Source of the DNA: Corythucha ciliata
Lineage: Eukaryota > Arthropoda > Insecta > Hemiptera > Tingidae
NCBI GenBank assembly: GCA_038030265.1
Contig: CM075941.1
Location: 2,666,001-2,730,000, forward strand
Direction: 5' to 3'
DNA: 64,000 nucleotides
The notes beneath the pieces were generated by a model, which made no database searches, was not told the DNA's origin, and saw only the letters and a program-made list of their open reading frames with translations. Below are positions 36,201 to 48,200 of the stretch, piece by piece. The translations under genes and the position numbers were made by a program. Position 1 is the first letter of the stretch. The number at the start of each line of letters is the position of its first letter.

Positions 36201-39200
36201 GTTCCAAGTTTAGCCGCTAAGTAGCGCTTTTTGTCAATTTCATTAGCGAATTAGCTATTTTTCTCAATTTCTGCTGTGGATTAGTGTACCTATGTCCCAA
36301 TTTCAGCACCTAATTAGCCATTCTTCTCAATTTTAGTCGTGAATTAGCATTTTTCGAAAATTTGCAGTGAACTAGTGGCTTTTCACTTTTTTATCCGCGA
36401 ATAGGCGATTTTCTGTAATTTCAGTTGCGAATTTGTCATTTTTCTCAATTTTAGCCCCGAATTAGCTTTATTCTATCTTATAGCCTTAGTGGGGTTTCTT
36501 GCCTTTTAGCGTTTGCAGAAAAGCAGAAACTGGGCCACGTCTCAATTTTACCAACAGCAAATTATCGTTTTTTCTTCATTTTAGGCATAAAGTGGCATAT
36601 GTAAACCGCGAATAAGCGATTTTTTCTCAATTTCGGCCTGGATGTTTCATCTAGATACCGCGAATGAAAGCTAGCGATTTTTCCCAACTTTTTACGGCGT
36701 TGGTACTTGCCTGCAAGAATAGCATTTAGTACGCCTTCTTAACTTTATCCGCTTACGGACCTAAAAAAAACAAAAAAACAAAAAAAAACTGGGGAGCAGC
36801 GTAGCATAACGCTTTTGCGGGCTAAATCGATTATTCAGCTACATTCTTTGCTAACCACCTGCAAGCTTTTTATTATTGTAGCGGCGACGCGTCGTAGCGT
36901 TTCAAACCTGTGAATTAGCGAATGTTCTCAATTTCAGTCACAAATTGCCGTTTGGCGCCATTTTAGCTGTAAATTTGCGCGATTTTTTCCATTTTTAGCC
37001 GCGAATTAGCAATTTTCTCAAATTTCGGCTTAAAATTAACCTTTCTGTTAATTTTGACCAGGCAGATTATTTTTTTTCTAAATATTACCCGCAAATTAGC
37101 GGTTTTTCTCATTTTACCACCGCATTACCTATTTTATATAACTTTTATAGGTGTAGATTATTGCTTCACGGCAGTTCTAGCCTTGAATTAGCGTATGTTT
37201 TAACATCATACTACAGCCATGCATGAATTTGCCATTTTTCTGAATTTCAGTCACAAAACTGCCTTCAGAAGGTGCGAATTTGAATTATAAATGTACATTT
37301 TTTTGTTCAGACCTTTTCAAACCAAAAAATTCACATCTATCCATCCATTTCTGTCCAAAATCATCATTTTTAAATTATAAATGTCACGACACTTAATTCG
37401 AGAATTAGTGAAATTTTCGCTTTTCCAAAATTTTAGCAGCGTGGAGCGCTTCCAACCCGTGCAATACCTACCGAGTTTTGTCAATTTTTGCCACGAATTG
37501 GCGTTTGACTCAATTTAAACTGCAAATTATCAATTTTTTCCATTTTTAACTGAGAATTAGCACTTTTCCCCAATTTGAACTGAAAACTAACGTTTTTCTT
37601 AGTTTTAGCTGCGCTTATTGGTGATTTTATCTATTTTTGCCGCGAATTAGTGATTTTCTTCATTTTGTATCCGCGAATTAACGTTTTTCCATAACTTTAC
37701 ATATCTGCAAATTCCAAATTAGCAATTTTTCCCAATTTCAGCTGTGAAATAGCGTTTTGAGCTAATTTTGCGGACACGGATTTGAGCCACTAATGAGCGA
37801 TTTTACCCGTTTCATTCTAATTTTAGCCACGAAGTTGTCTACGGAAACCGCGACTTGCCATTTACTCAATTTATTTTTGTGAAATAGCAAATGTTCATAA
37901 CTTAACCATAGCCACAAATAGCCATTTTTCACACAATTTCATCGGTGAATTAGCGATTTGTCTCCATTTTAGCCGCGAATTAGCTATTTGTCTCCATTTT
38001 CAGGTGCGAATTAGCGATTTCTCTCCATTTCAGCCGTGAATTAGATTTTTTTTTGCAATGAATTTGTGTTCTTCCTGATTTGAGCCGCAATTGAGCGATT
38101 TTACCCGTTTATATTAGAAGCGCTATATATTCTAATTTTAGCCACGTAGTTGTCTCCGGAAAACCTCGACTTGCTTTTTACTGAATTCATTTTTGCGAAA
38201 TAGCAAATGTTCATAATTTAACCATAACCATAACCATAAATAGCGATTTTTCTTGATTTCAGCCGTGAATTAGCGTTTTAGCCTCCTAGTTAGCCACCAA
38301 TACGAGTTTTATTTCCCAATTTTCGCTGTGAATTACTGCTTTTTCTGAATTCAATCCGCGAATCAGCGCATTATCCTCATTTAGCCGTGAATTAGCGATT
38401 TGTTTCGATTTTAGCTCTATGGATTAGCGAGGGGCTCCAAAATCCAACATTAAAAAAAAAATTGGCCCGCGGGCCTCAGGTCGGGCACCCGTGGTTTATT
38501 GTATAATGTCCCGGGCCAGGAGCGTAGCCAGCCTGTGGTCAAAGGGTGTGCGGCAAGGGTGGGTTTCGCGATGCAAAATCCGGGCTGAAAAAAGTTAATA
38601 GCGATTTCCATTCAACACACTACACAAGTGTAGTGCAGTGTCCTCTCCGAAAAACATAATATGTTTCAATTCAGAGAGGACGGGTGGGAAAACTTACACC
38701 TCACAAATGTATTGCATTGAATATAAAACGCCATAAGAAAATACGCTAACTTACGAATTATAGAGCTCATTTCACGGCTAAATTTGACAATATAAATTGC
38801 TCGTTCAATGTAGAATTAAGAAAAATCACTCATTTGCGGCTAAAATTGAGGAAAAACGCCAATTCGCGGCTAAAATTGATAAATGGAGCTCATTCGCGCA
38901 GGTAAAATTGGGAAAAGGCGCCAGTTCTGGTTTCTCGAACCAGCATCTCGGTGAACATTGCAAAAAGTTCTAATTGACTGTTGGCAAGTTTGTGGGCACA
39001 ATTGAGAAAGAGCGCGTACATTTTTGAAAAAGCGCTCATTCACGGCAAAAATTAAGGAAAATTGAGGAAAACTCCCATTTCAGGGTTTTGCGATGCAGCG
39101 TCCGTGTCAAAATTAATAAAATTCGCTGGCTTATACGGATTATTTGGACCTTTTCAATGCTAAATTTGAAGGGCGAAAATATTGCTCTAGGCAGAATTGG

Positions 39201-42200
39201 GAAAAAACACTAATTTTTGGCTAAATGACAAAATTGTCTCCGTTTGTTGGTGATTGGTGAAATTGCCGGCACTGTAATAGAGAAACTAGTGTTCACCGAC
39301 AGGTCAAATTGGGGAAAAACTGCTCTTTTGCGGCTGACATTGACAGAACGCACCAATTCGCGGTTAGGCGATGCCCAGTACTGGCCGTATAATTGAAATA
39401 GTAATGAAAAAAATGTTATTTCTTGGTTTTTTGAGACCTTTTCACGGTTAAAATGAAGAAAATGGGCTAGTTCGTGGTAGAATTGAGAAAAAACACTCAG
39501 ATGCAGCTAACATTAAGGGAAAATGACAATTTAAGGCTAATATTAGTGCTCATTCACGAGTAAAATGGGGAAAAAACTCTGTGTAACTCCTCTTGAGAAA
39601 AACTGGATTCACGGCTGTGGGCAGCTTCGCTGGTGAAATTATCAGATGCATCATTGTCTTTTTGCAGGCTTGTAACTGGATCTGGAGGTTATAATCACGT
39701 CAATTCAAGGTCATCAGAGACTACATTTTTATAGAAAGGGCCACTATCCGTCAAAACCCATTTTTTCAGGTCTGACTCACTAAACAAAGTAATTATGTTC
39801 ACCGATTTCGCACTCCAAACCATTTCGCGGATTTTTCGCTAACAGAAAACCCAATCGCGGTTGTTCTATTGCTGAAAAATTCCAGTTTTAAATATGAGCA
39901 CTTTTTCTCATTTGTAGCCGAGAATTAGAACTTTTTAATTTTGGCCTCGAATATGCCATTTTATCACATATGTGATAGCCATGCGAGTTAGCGCTTTTTC
40001 CCCATTTTAGCAGTGAATTAGCAATTTTCCCCAATTTTTAGCAATTATAGTAAACTGCGAATTTATGCTGCTAAAATTTAGGAAAGTCACTAATTCGGTG
40101 ATAAAATGAGGAAAAAGCGCTGGCCCACAGTTGAATGCGAAAAAATCGCAAATTCATGTCGAAAAAACAAGTATTTTTCCCCCGTTTTAACAGCGAATAA
40201 ACGGTGTAATCACATATAGCGATGAATTAGCGCTTTCTTCTCAGTTTTAACCGAGAATTAGGGTTTATTATCACTATATTCAGCGCGGATTTGCTTTTGC
40301 CCCCCCCCCCTAATCACTTTTAGCCCCCTCATCCCTTCGTCGTTGCTCTACAGTTTCCGGACCAAAAACGAAAACCCTATCTAGGTCATTTCACGACGTA
40401 CTGCCGGCTTTAAATGGGAGGGGGGGATTCCGAGGGCGCCGTTTTCTGAGCGGGAGCGTTTCAAAAAATGATGGTGGGCGGGGGGGGGGCGGTAGAGATG
40501 CGGACGAGAAAAAATGACCTAAGATGCGCATTTGCTTTATGAATATTTCAAAACAATAAGATTCGAAATAAAAGAGTTAGAAAGAAGCGTCGGGATTGCT
40601 AAAGATCTACAGAAGCCACCCGGTCAATGTTTTAACCCCGAAATTGCCTTCAGAGGCCACGGATGGGTGTACTTTCAGTTACAAGTTACAACCGAAAATT
40701 TTTGTTGTTTTTTAGATTTTAGCCGCGAACCATCATTAGGTATTATCCCGTTTTAACGATTTTCCTCAATTTTTGCCAAAAATTGGTGTTTTCTTCAATT
40801 TTTTTTTCCTGAAAATTAACGATTTCTTACCTTTGCAGCTGCGAATAAACAGGTTTTTTCACTTAAAGCTACAAAGTAGCGTTTTCCTTAATTTCAACCA
40901 CGTTATAATTAGTGAATTTTCTCAGTTTTTGCCGCAAATTAGTGGTGTATGCCCCACACTATCAATTTTTTTCTCACTTGTAGCCATCGATTAGCGTTTT
41001 TTCTCAGTGTTATAGGCCAGAAATTGCCTTGCAGAAGCCACAGATTTGTGTTTTTCCTAAATTTTAGCTAGAATCAGAGTTTTACTTAATTTTAGCCGTG
41101 AATTAGTGTTTTTCTCAATTTATCTAATAATTAGCTAATTTTTTTTTACTTGTATCCGCGATTTAGCTCAGACTCTAAACTTTTATCCGCGAACTGGAGT
41201 TTTTTCCCCCAATATCATCCAAGAATTAGCGATATTTCTCAATTTTAGCCGAAAATTAATTAGCAACTCTTGAGTGCTCGAATTAGAGTATTGTCCGAAT
41301 TTTAGCTGCAAATTAGCACATTTTTTTTTTCAATTTCATTAGTGAATTAGTGATGTTTCTCAATTTTAGCGGTTACTAATAACAAATATCTCTATTTCAG
41401 TCGTAAATTAGCGTTTTTCGCAAGCTGCGATTAGCGGTTTTTGTCTTTTGTATCCACGAATGGGCAATTTTTAGCAATTTCAGTTGCGAATTAGCCGGAT
41501 CAATCAGTTTTAGCCCTGAATTAGCGGTTTTTTGTTTATTTCCACTTTTTTCTCAATTTTGGTATGGAAGTTTAATAGAGATACCGCGAATGAACGCTTT
41601 TCTACAGTTTTCGCCACGAATATTAGGGTTTTTTTTTCAACTTTTTGCTGCGTATTTGCATCAAGTTTCTCTCAATTTCAGAGAACTCACCGTTAAAATT
41701 CAGAAGAAGCGCTGAAGAGAGGGGCAAAAACACTAATTCGCGGTTTAAATGGAGAAAACCGATTCCCCACTCTAGAAACCCCTCGTGAAAAAGATGTTTC
41801 TCACTAAAAACCTTATTTTCCCGGTTCCAACTTTCAAAACCCCCAATTTCGAGGTGGTTTTTATCGCTGAAAACCCAATTTCACGGCAGTTTGTCGCTGA
41901 AACCCTGATTTCGCGAGGGTTTTCTCAGCAAAAAAAAACATCATTTTCGTGTTTTCCTGTGGGTTTTGGCTTGGCTTGCTTCATGGGATTTCGCTTTTTC
42001 AAAAACGTTACAAATTGAGTGCATTTTGCACAGTTATTTACCATACTTTGCGATTCTGGCTCACTAAAACGCCAATTTCCGGGGGTTTTTTCGCTCGCTA
42101 TTAGAGAACCATATTCGCGAGCATTTGCCCACTGCACAATTACAGTGGGTTTTGGCTAGCTCAAACCGCGTTTAGCCCAATGTGCCAGCCAGACTTACTT

Positions 42201-45200
42201 GTGGGAGAGGAAACGCCACATGCGTTTACTGTCGGCCAGTACTGGGCACCGCCTAACCGCGAATTGGTGCGTTCTGTCAATTTCAGCCTCAAAAGAGCAG
42301 TTTTCCCTTAATTTGACCTGTCGGTGAACGCTATTTCTCTATTTCAGTCACGAAAATTTTACCAATCACCAAAAAACGGACACAATTTGGTTATAATGCG
42401 TTTTCCCTCAATTTTAGCCGAAAATTAGTGCTTTTTCCCAATTCTGCCTTGGTAATATTTTCCCCCTTCAATTAATATTGAAAAGGTCCACATAATCCTT
42501 AAGCTAGTGAATTTTATTAATTTTGCACACGGACGCCTCCTTGAATCGCAAAACCTTGCAATGGGTGTTTTCCTCAATTTTCCTTAATTTTAGCCGTGAA
42601 TAAACACTTTTTCAAAAATTTACGCGCTAAAAGTCGTGTCCTTTCTCAATCGTACCCACAAACTTGCCAACGGTCAATTAGCACTTTTTCGCAATGTTTA
42701 CCGAGATGTTGGGGCTAAAAGTAATAAAATTTGCTTATTCATGGACGAAATTGAGAAAACACGAATTCACTGCAAAATTCAGATAAATCGCAGAAAAAAA
42801 TTCCTAAATTCGCGGTTAAAATGCGGAAAAATTGATAACTCATAGGTAAAATTGATAGGAAGCGCTATAAATCGCTAATTCACGGCTAAAATAGTGAATA
42901 TCGCTAATTCGCGGCTAAAGTTGGGGAAACATCGGTAATTCACCGATAAAATAGAGAAGAAGCGCTGACGTGTGGAAAAAACGCTATAATTCGTGGTAAA
43001 ATGATGGAGAAAACGCCCATTGCGTCTTCTCAAGGTAACTTTGTGGCTGAAAGTGAACAAAATCGCTAATCCACGGCTAAATGAGGATAATGCGCTGATT
43101 CGCGAATAGAATTCAGAAATAGGGTTAATTCACAGTGGAAATTGGGAAATAAAACTCTTGTTGGTGGCTCGCTAGTAGGCTAAACTGCTAATTCACGCGG
43201 CTGAAATCAAGAAAATGGCTATTTGTGGTTATGGTTAAGTTATGAACATTTGCTATTTCACAAAAATAAATTGAGTAAATGGCAAGTCGCGGTTTCCGTA
43301 GACAACTTCGTGGCTAAAATTAGAATATATAGCGCTAATAAACGGGTAAAATCGCTCATTAGTGGCTCAAATCAGGAAAAACACAAATTCATTGAAAAAA
43401 AAAAATCGCTGATTCACGGCTGAAATGGAGATAAATCGCTAAATCGCACCTAAAAATGGAGACAAATAGCCGATTCGCGGCTAAAATGGAGACAATTCGC
43501 TAACTCACCGATGAAATTGAGAAGAAGTGATGAAATTTGGAAAAAGAAAAACGTTAATTCGCTGCTCCTGGAACTGGCAACTTGACGGAGGCGTTGGTGA
43601 AAGATTCGCCCGGCGGGGGCGCCAAAATGTCTGCGCAATGAGCTACCACAGGGGCACATTTTTTGTGCAAATGGAAAACGCCATTGTACTGTGGTTAACT
43701 TATGTTGTTGGTCCCAAGTGCGTTTTATTCAGAGCGGCACCGTTTTTTTGCCGGAAGATCAAAGTGTTGGGCTCGATGGGGGGGGAGGGGGGGCGACGAT
43801 GTGTGGCCCGCCTGAGTTCTTACAACCTGGTTAATGGCCGTCACCCCACGACTAGAAAAGGTTGGCCGGCCCTTGCAATAAACCATATTACAGTCTTCCG
43901 TATTCAGGGGTGTAGGTACAGGGGGGGGGGATAGATCCCCACTAAAATTCCAGACTAAAATTAAGAAAAAAATCGCTGATTCGCGGTACATAGAGACCAT
44001 TCTTCGAATAAATTGTGGAAATCAACGCGAAAGTGTTGTATTTGGCAAATCCCACGGTTAAAGTTGAGAAAACACATTATAATATTGACAAATAAAAGAC
44101 GCTTTCAGATTAACATTGGACAAAAATGGCAAATTCACAACTGAAATGGCGTAAAATCGCCCATTTGCGTATGAAAAAGGGAATAGGAAGCTGAATGCCC
44201 GCAAAATTAGTACAAAACGATATTTCTAATTTAGAATTTGCAGATATGTAAAGTTATGGAAAAACGTTAATTCGCGGATACAAAATGAAGAAAAATGGTA
44301 AATTCACAACCGAAATGGCGTAAAAACCGCCCATTCGCGTATGATAAAGGGAATAGGATGCTGAATGACCGCAAAATTAGCACAAAACGATGTTTCACAG
44401 CTGAAATTGGGAAAAATCGCTAATTTGCAATTTGCAGATATGAAGTTGTGGAAAAACGTTAATTCGCGGATGCAAAATTAAGAAAATCACTAATTCGCGG
44501 CAAAAATTGAAAATATCACCAATTAGCGCAGCTAAAATTAAGAAAAACGTTAAATGAAGAAAATCTCTAATTCGCGGCAAAAATTGAAAAAATCACCAAT
44601 AAGCGCAGCTAAAACTAAGAAAAACGTTAATTTTCAGTTCAAATTGGGGAAAAGAGCTAATTCTCAGTTAAAAATGGGAAAAATTGCTAATTTGCAGCTT
44701 AAATTGAGTCAAACGCCAATTCGTGGCAAAAATTGACAAAACTGGGTTGGAGCGTTTCCAACCCGTTCGTGCCCAAATTCGTGCTTTAATCTCAATTCTG
44801 CCTTGAGCAATTGTCCCCTTCAAATTTCAGGAGTGAAAAGGTCCACATAATACTCATGTTAACGATCCGAACGTTGCATCGCGAACCTTAAAATAGATGT
44901 TTTCCTCAAAGTGCCTTAATTTTAGCCGAAAATAAGAACTTTTTCAAAAATGTGTGCGCGCCCTCTTTCTCGATTGTACCCACAAACTTGCTATGTAAAT
45001 GCATAAAAACAGTCAATTATCACTTTTTCGCAATGTTCACCGAGATGTTGGCTTGAGAAACCACGAACTGGTGCCTTTCTCTCAATTTTACCTGCGTAAA
45101 TGAGCTCCATTTCCCAATTTTAGCCGTGAATTGGTTTTTTTCCTCAATTTTAGCCGCAAATTTGCGATTTTTCTCAATTCTACATTGAACGATTAATTTA

Positions 45201-48200
45201 TTTTGTCAATTTTAGCCGTGAAAATAGCACTGTTAAACCGTGAGTTAGCGCATTTTCTTAATTTCGGCCCGGACTTTGGATCGCGAAACCGCAAATTGGC
45301 TTGCTTTCTCAATTTCAAACCGCGAACAATGAGCAGATTTATTTCTCAAGTTCAACGTGAATCAGCGCTATCTCTCAATTCTAGCCGTGAATGGGTGTTT
45401 TCGCTCAGTACTAGCCGGAAAATGTCCTTTTCATGGATTTCATCCGCGAACGAGCACTTTTTCTCAAGACTTGCGCCCCCCCCCCCCAAAACTCTGAATC
45501 CGTCTGTGCCTGGCTGGCTGCCCACCCCTTCATCATGGGCTGGCTACGCCCCTGACGCAAAAGTGTTGTACTTGGGCAAACCCCGAGGTTAAAGTTGAGA
45601 AAACACGTTATAATATTGACAAATGAAAGACGCTTTCAGGTTAAAATTGGGCCAAAATGGTAAATTCACAACCGAAATGGCGTAAAATCGCCCATTCGCG
45701 TATGAAAAAGGGAATAGGAAGCTGAATGACCGCAAAATTAGCACAAAACGCTATTTCACAGCTGAACAAGTCAATAAGTCATTGGGATGCATCTGACTTG
45801 TCACGTGAAGCTGCTCCCCCCCCCCATAGATCAAAGGATGGCTACGCTCCTACCGTGAACTAGCGATTTTCAGCTGAGAATTAGTGTTTTCTCTCAATTT
45901 TAGTCGCGAAATTTGCTATTTTTCCTAATTCACTTCTTGACTTCATTGAGAAGTGTCCCGTTTTATTCCTTCCATCACCCCTGGGCATATTTAGGCCTTT
46001 GAACTTTTTGTCCCTATTTTTCCAAGAGTTGGCAACAATTGCGACATTATTATTCGCGTATTTGTTCCAGATATTCGCATTTGATTGATTTAAATCTTGA
46101 GACGTAAAATTACCGTAAAACCAAGGTCCATTTTACTTGTTTTTGATATCGTTACGTTATTTATTGAAACTTTAAAACTTTCAATCTTCGTTAAACCCGA
46201 TTTAATGGGAAGTTAAAAGCTTCTACATTCTATTCGCTAATTCTTAAGTGGGGGGGGGGGGTCAGGCGGGTTTCCTCGACTCCTTCCCAGTCACCTCTCG
46301 CCCAAACTTCACCTCCATTTCTGCACCAATATTCGATTTAAAAGTCTTATTTTAATCTTCAGGGAGTTCTACAGTGACGTTAGATCTTGCTTTTCCAAAT
46401 TTCATCCCTGAAATTACCTTAAAACACAATTGAATACCAAAGTGTTTTGGGGTTATTTTAAGGAAAAACATTGAAAAAGCAAGATCTAACGTCACTGTAG
46501 AACTTCCTGAAGATTAAAATAAGACTTTGAAATCGAATATTGGTGCAGAAATAGAGCCAAAATTTATGTGCGAAGTTTGGGCGAGGGCCGACTGGGAAGG
46601 GGTCGAGGAAACACGCCTGAAACCCCACCTTAAAACCGTCTTTCTTGTTGTTTTGATGACGAGTCATTTTTGTTCAAATCCGTATCTTCTGAAAACAATT
46701 TTTAATTAAACAATTAGTCAGAAAATAGCCAGTTTAGGAATGACGCAATAATTTTTTACTTGCCAAACTTCGAATGACCGCGGACTTGAATAGTCTTCTC
46801 TCTTTTTAATGAACAATTTTCAAGGATATTCTATTTTACATAGCTCATTTATACCTTGGATGACGTATAGCAACAATTTTGTTCAAAATGCTATTTTCGG
46901 AATTTCAGAGATAGCAGCTTTTCATTATAATTTTTTTTTTTTAGTTAACTTCTAAAGAGAAAAAAAATCATAAATTATTTTTCAGGCGATGAAAATGCTC
47001 GAACACGTTGAAAAATACATCAAAAACAACCCCGATGTCATTATTATTGATCCCATTGACAATGTTCGGAAACTTTTGGACCGATTCAGTACGTACCGAT
47101 TAATCCACGAGAGCGCTTTGGAGAAAATCGGTATGAAACAAGACCCTCTCGTTTCTTTTTATTTTCCGTTTATTTATTTATTTTTTTGTAGATGTTTTCA
47201 CGCCGTCGTTTGTGGAACTGACCTCGGACTGTGTGGACGAAAATTTGGAAACTCTACGTCGTGCGGGAATTGATTTTCCGTTTGGTAAGCTACAGATCTG
47301 TGAGTTTGAATTGAATAGTTTTAAATTCATTGTAAGCTACTTCATTCCAGTTTGTAAACCGTCCGTTGCCAACGGTGTAGATTGCCACAATGTAAGTAAC
47401 GAAAATATAGTCGTTTTATTATATTAAGACGTTATTCTTGGTAGATTGTTAATTTGTCTCCTTTTTTAGATGGCCATTGTGTTCAATGAAAAAGGACTGA
47501 AAGACTGCCAGCCACCTTGTGTAGCTCACGCTTTCGTCAACCATAACGCTGTACTATATAAGTTATTCATTATTGGCGATGAGTACCACATGGTTGAAAG
47601 ACCGTCTCTTAAAAATTTCTATCCAGATTCAGGTAGAAAACCTTGTGTTTTGTGGTTTTAATGAAGAAAAATTGGACAACGCTAAAAAAAATAATAATAA
47701 TAAATTTTTATTCAAATTCAGATCGGAAAACGATTCTCTTTCACAGTCACACGGTGTCAAAATGTGACTCCAACTCGTCGCTGACAATGCTCGACGACGA
47801 TGACAATTCGAAAGAACAGAGGAAACCAGATCCTGCCACACTAAGGCAGATTGTTACTATAATCCAAGAAGAGCTCGGCATGAAGCTCTTGGGAGTGGAC
47901 GTCGTTGTGGAGAATACAACAGGGCGCCACGCCATAATTGACATCAATCCCTATCCTGGTTGGAGTACCATATTCTCGTTCAACCATCGGACAAACGATT
48001 CAATTTTGTTTTAAATCCACAGGCTACGACGGCTTCCCAGATTTTTTCGGCAGTCTCATTCGATGCATCGAATCCAGTATTGAGAACAAGTCGAAACGAA
48101 CAACGACGTCACCACTGTTCACCACCGAACAGGAGGATTCGGGGTTTGAAACGGCCGACTCGTCGGACGAGAAAAAACGACGACCGTCCCCGCCCTTGGT

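Noticed and set aside
46989..47273. 94-codon frame reading through ITPK1 exon 4
   Set aside because: Only 46989-47130 is coding. The rest reads through intron 4 and out of frame into exon 5.
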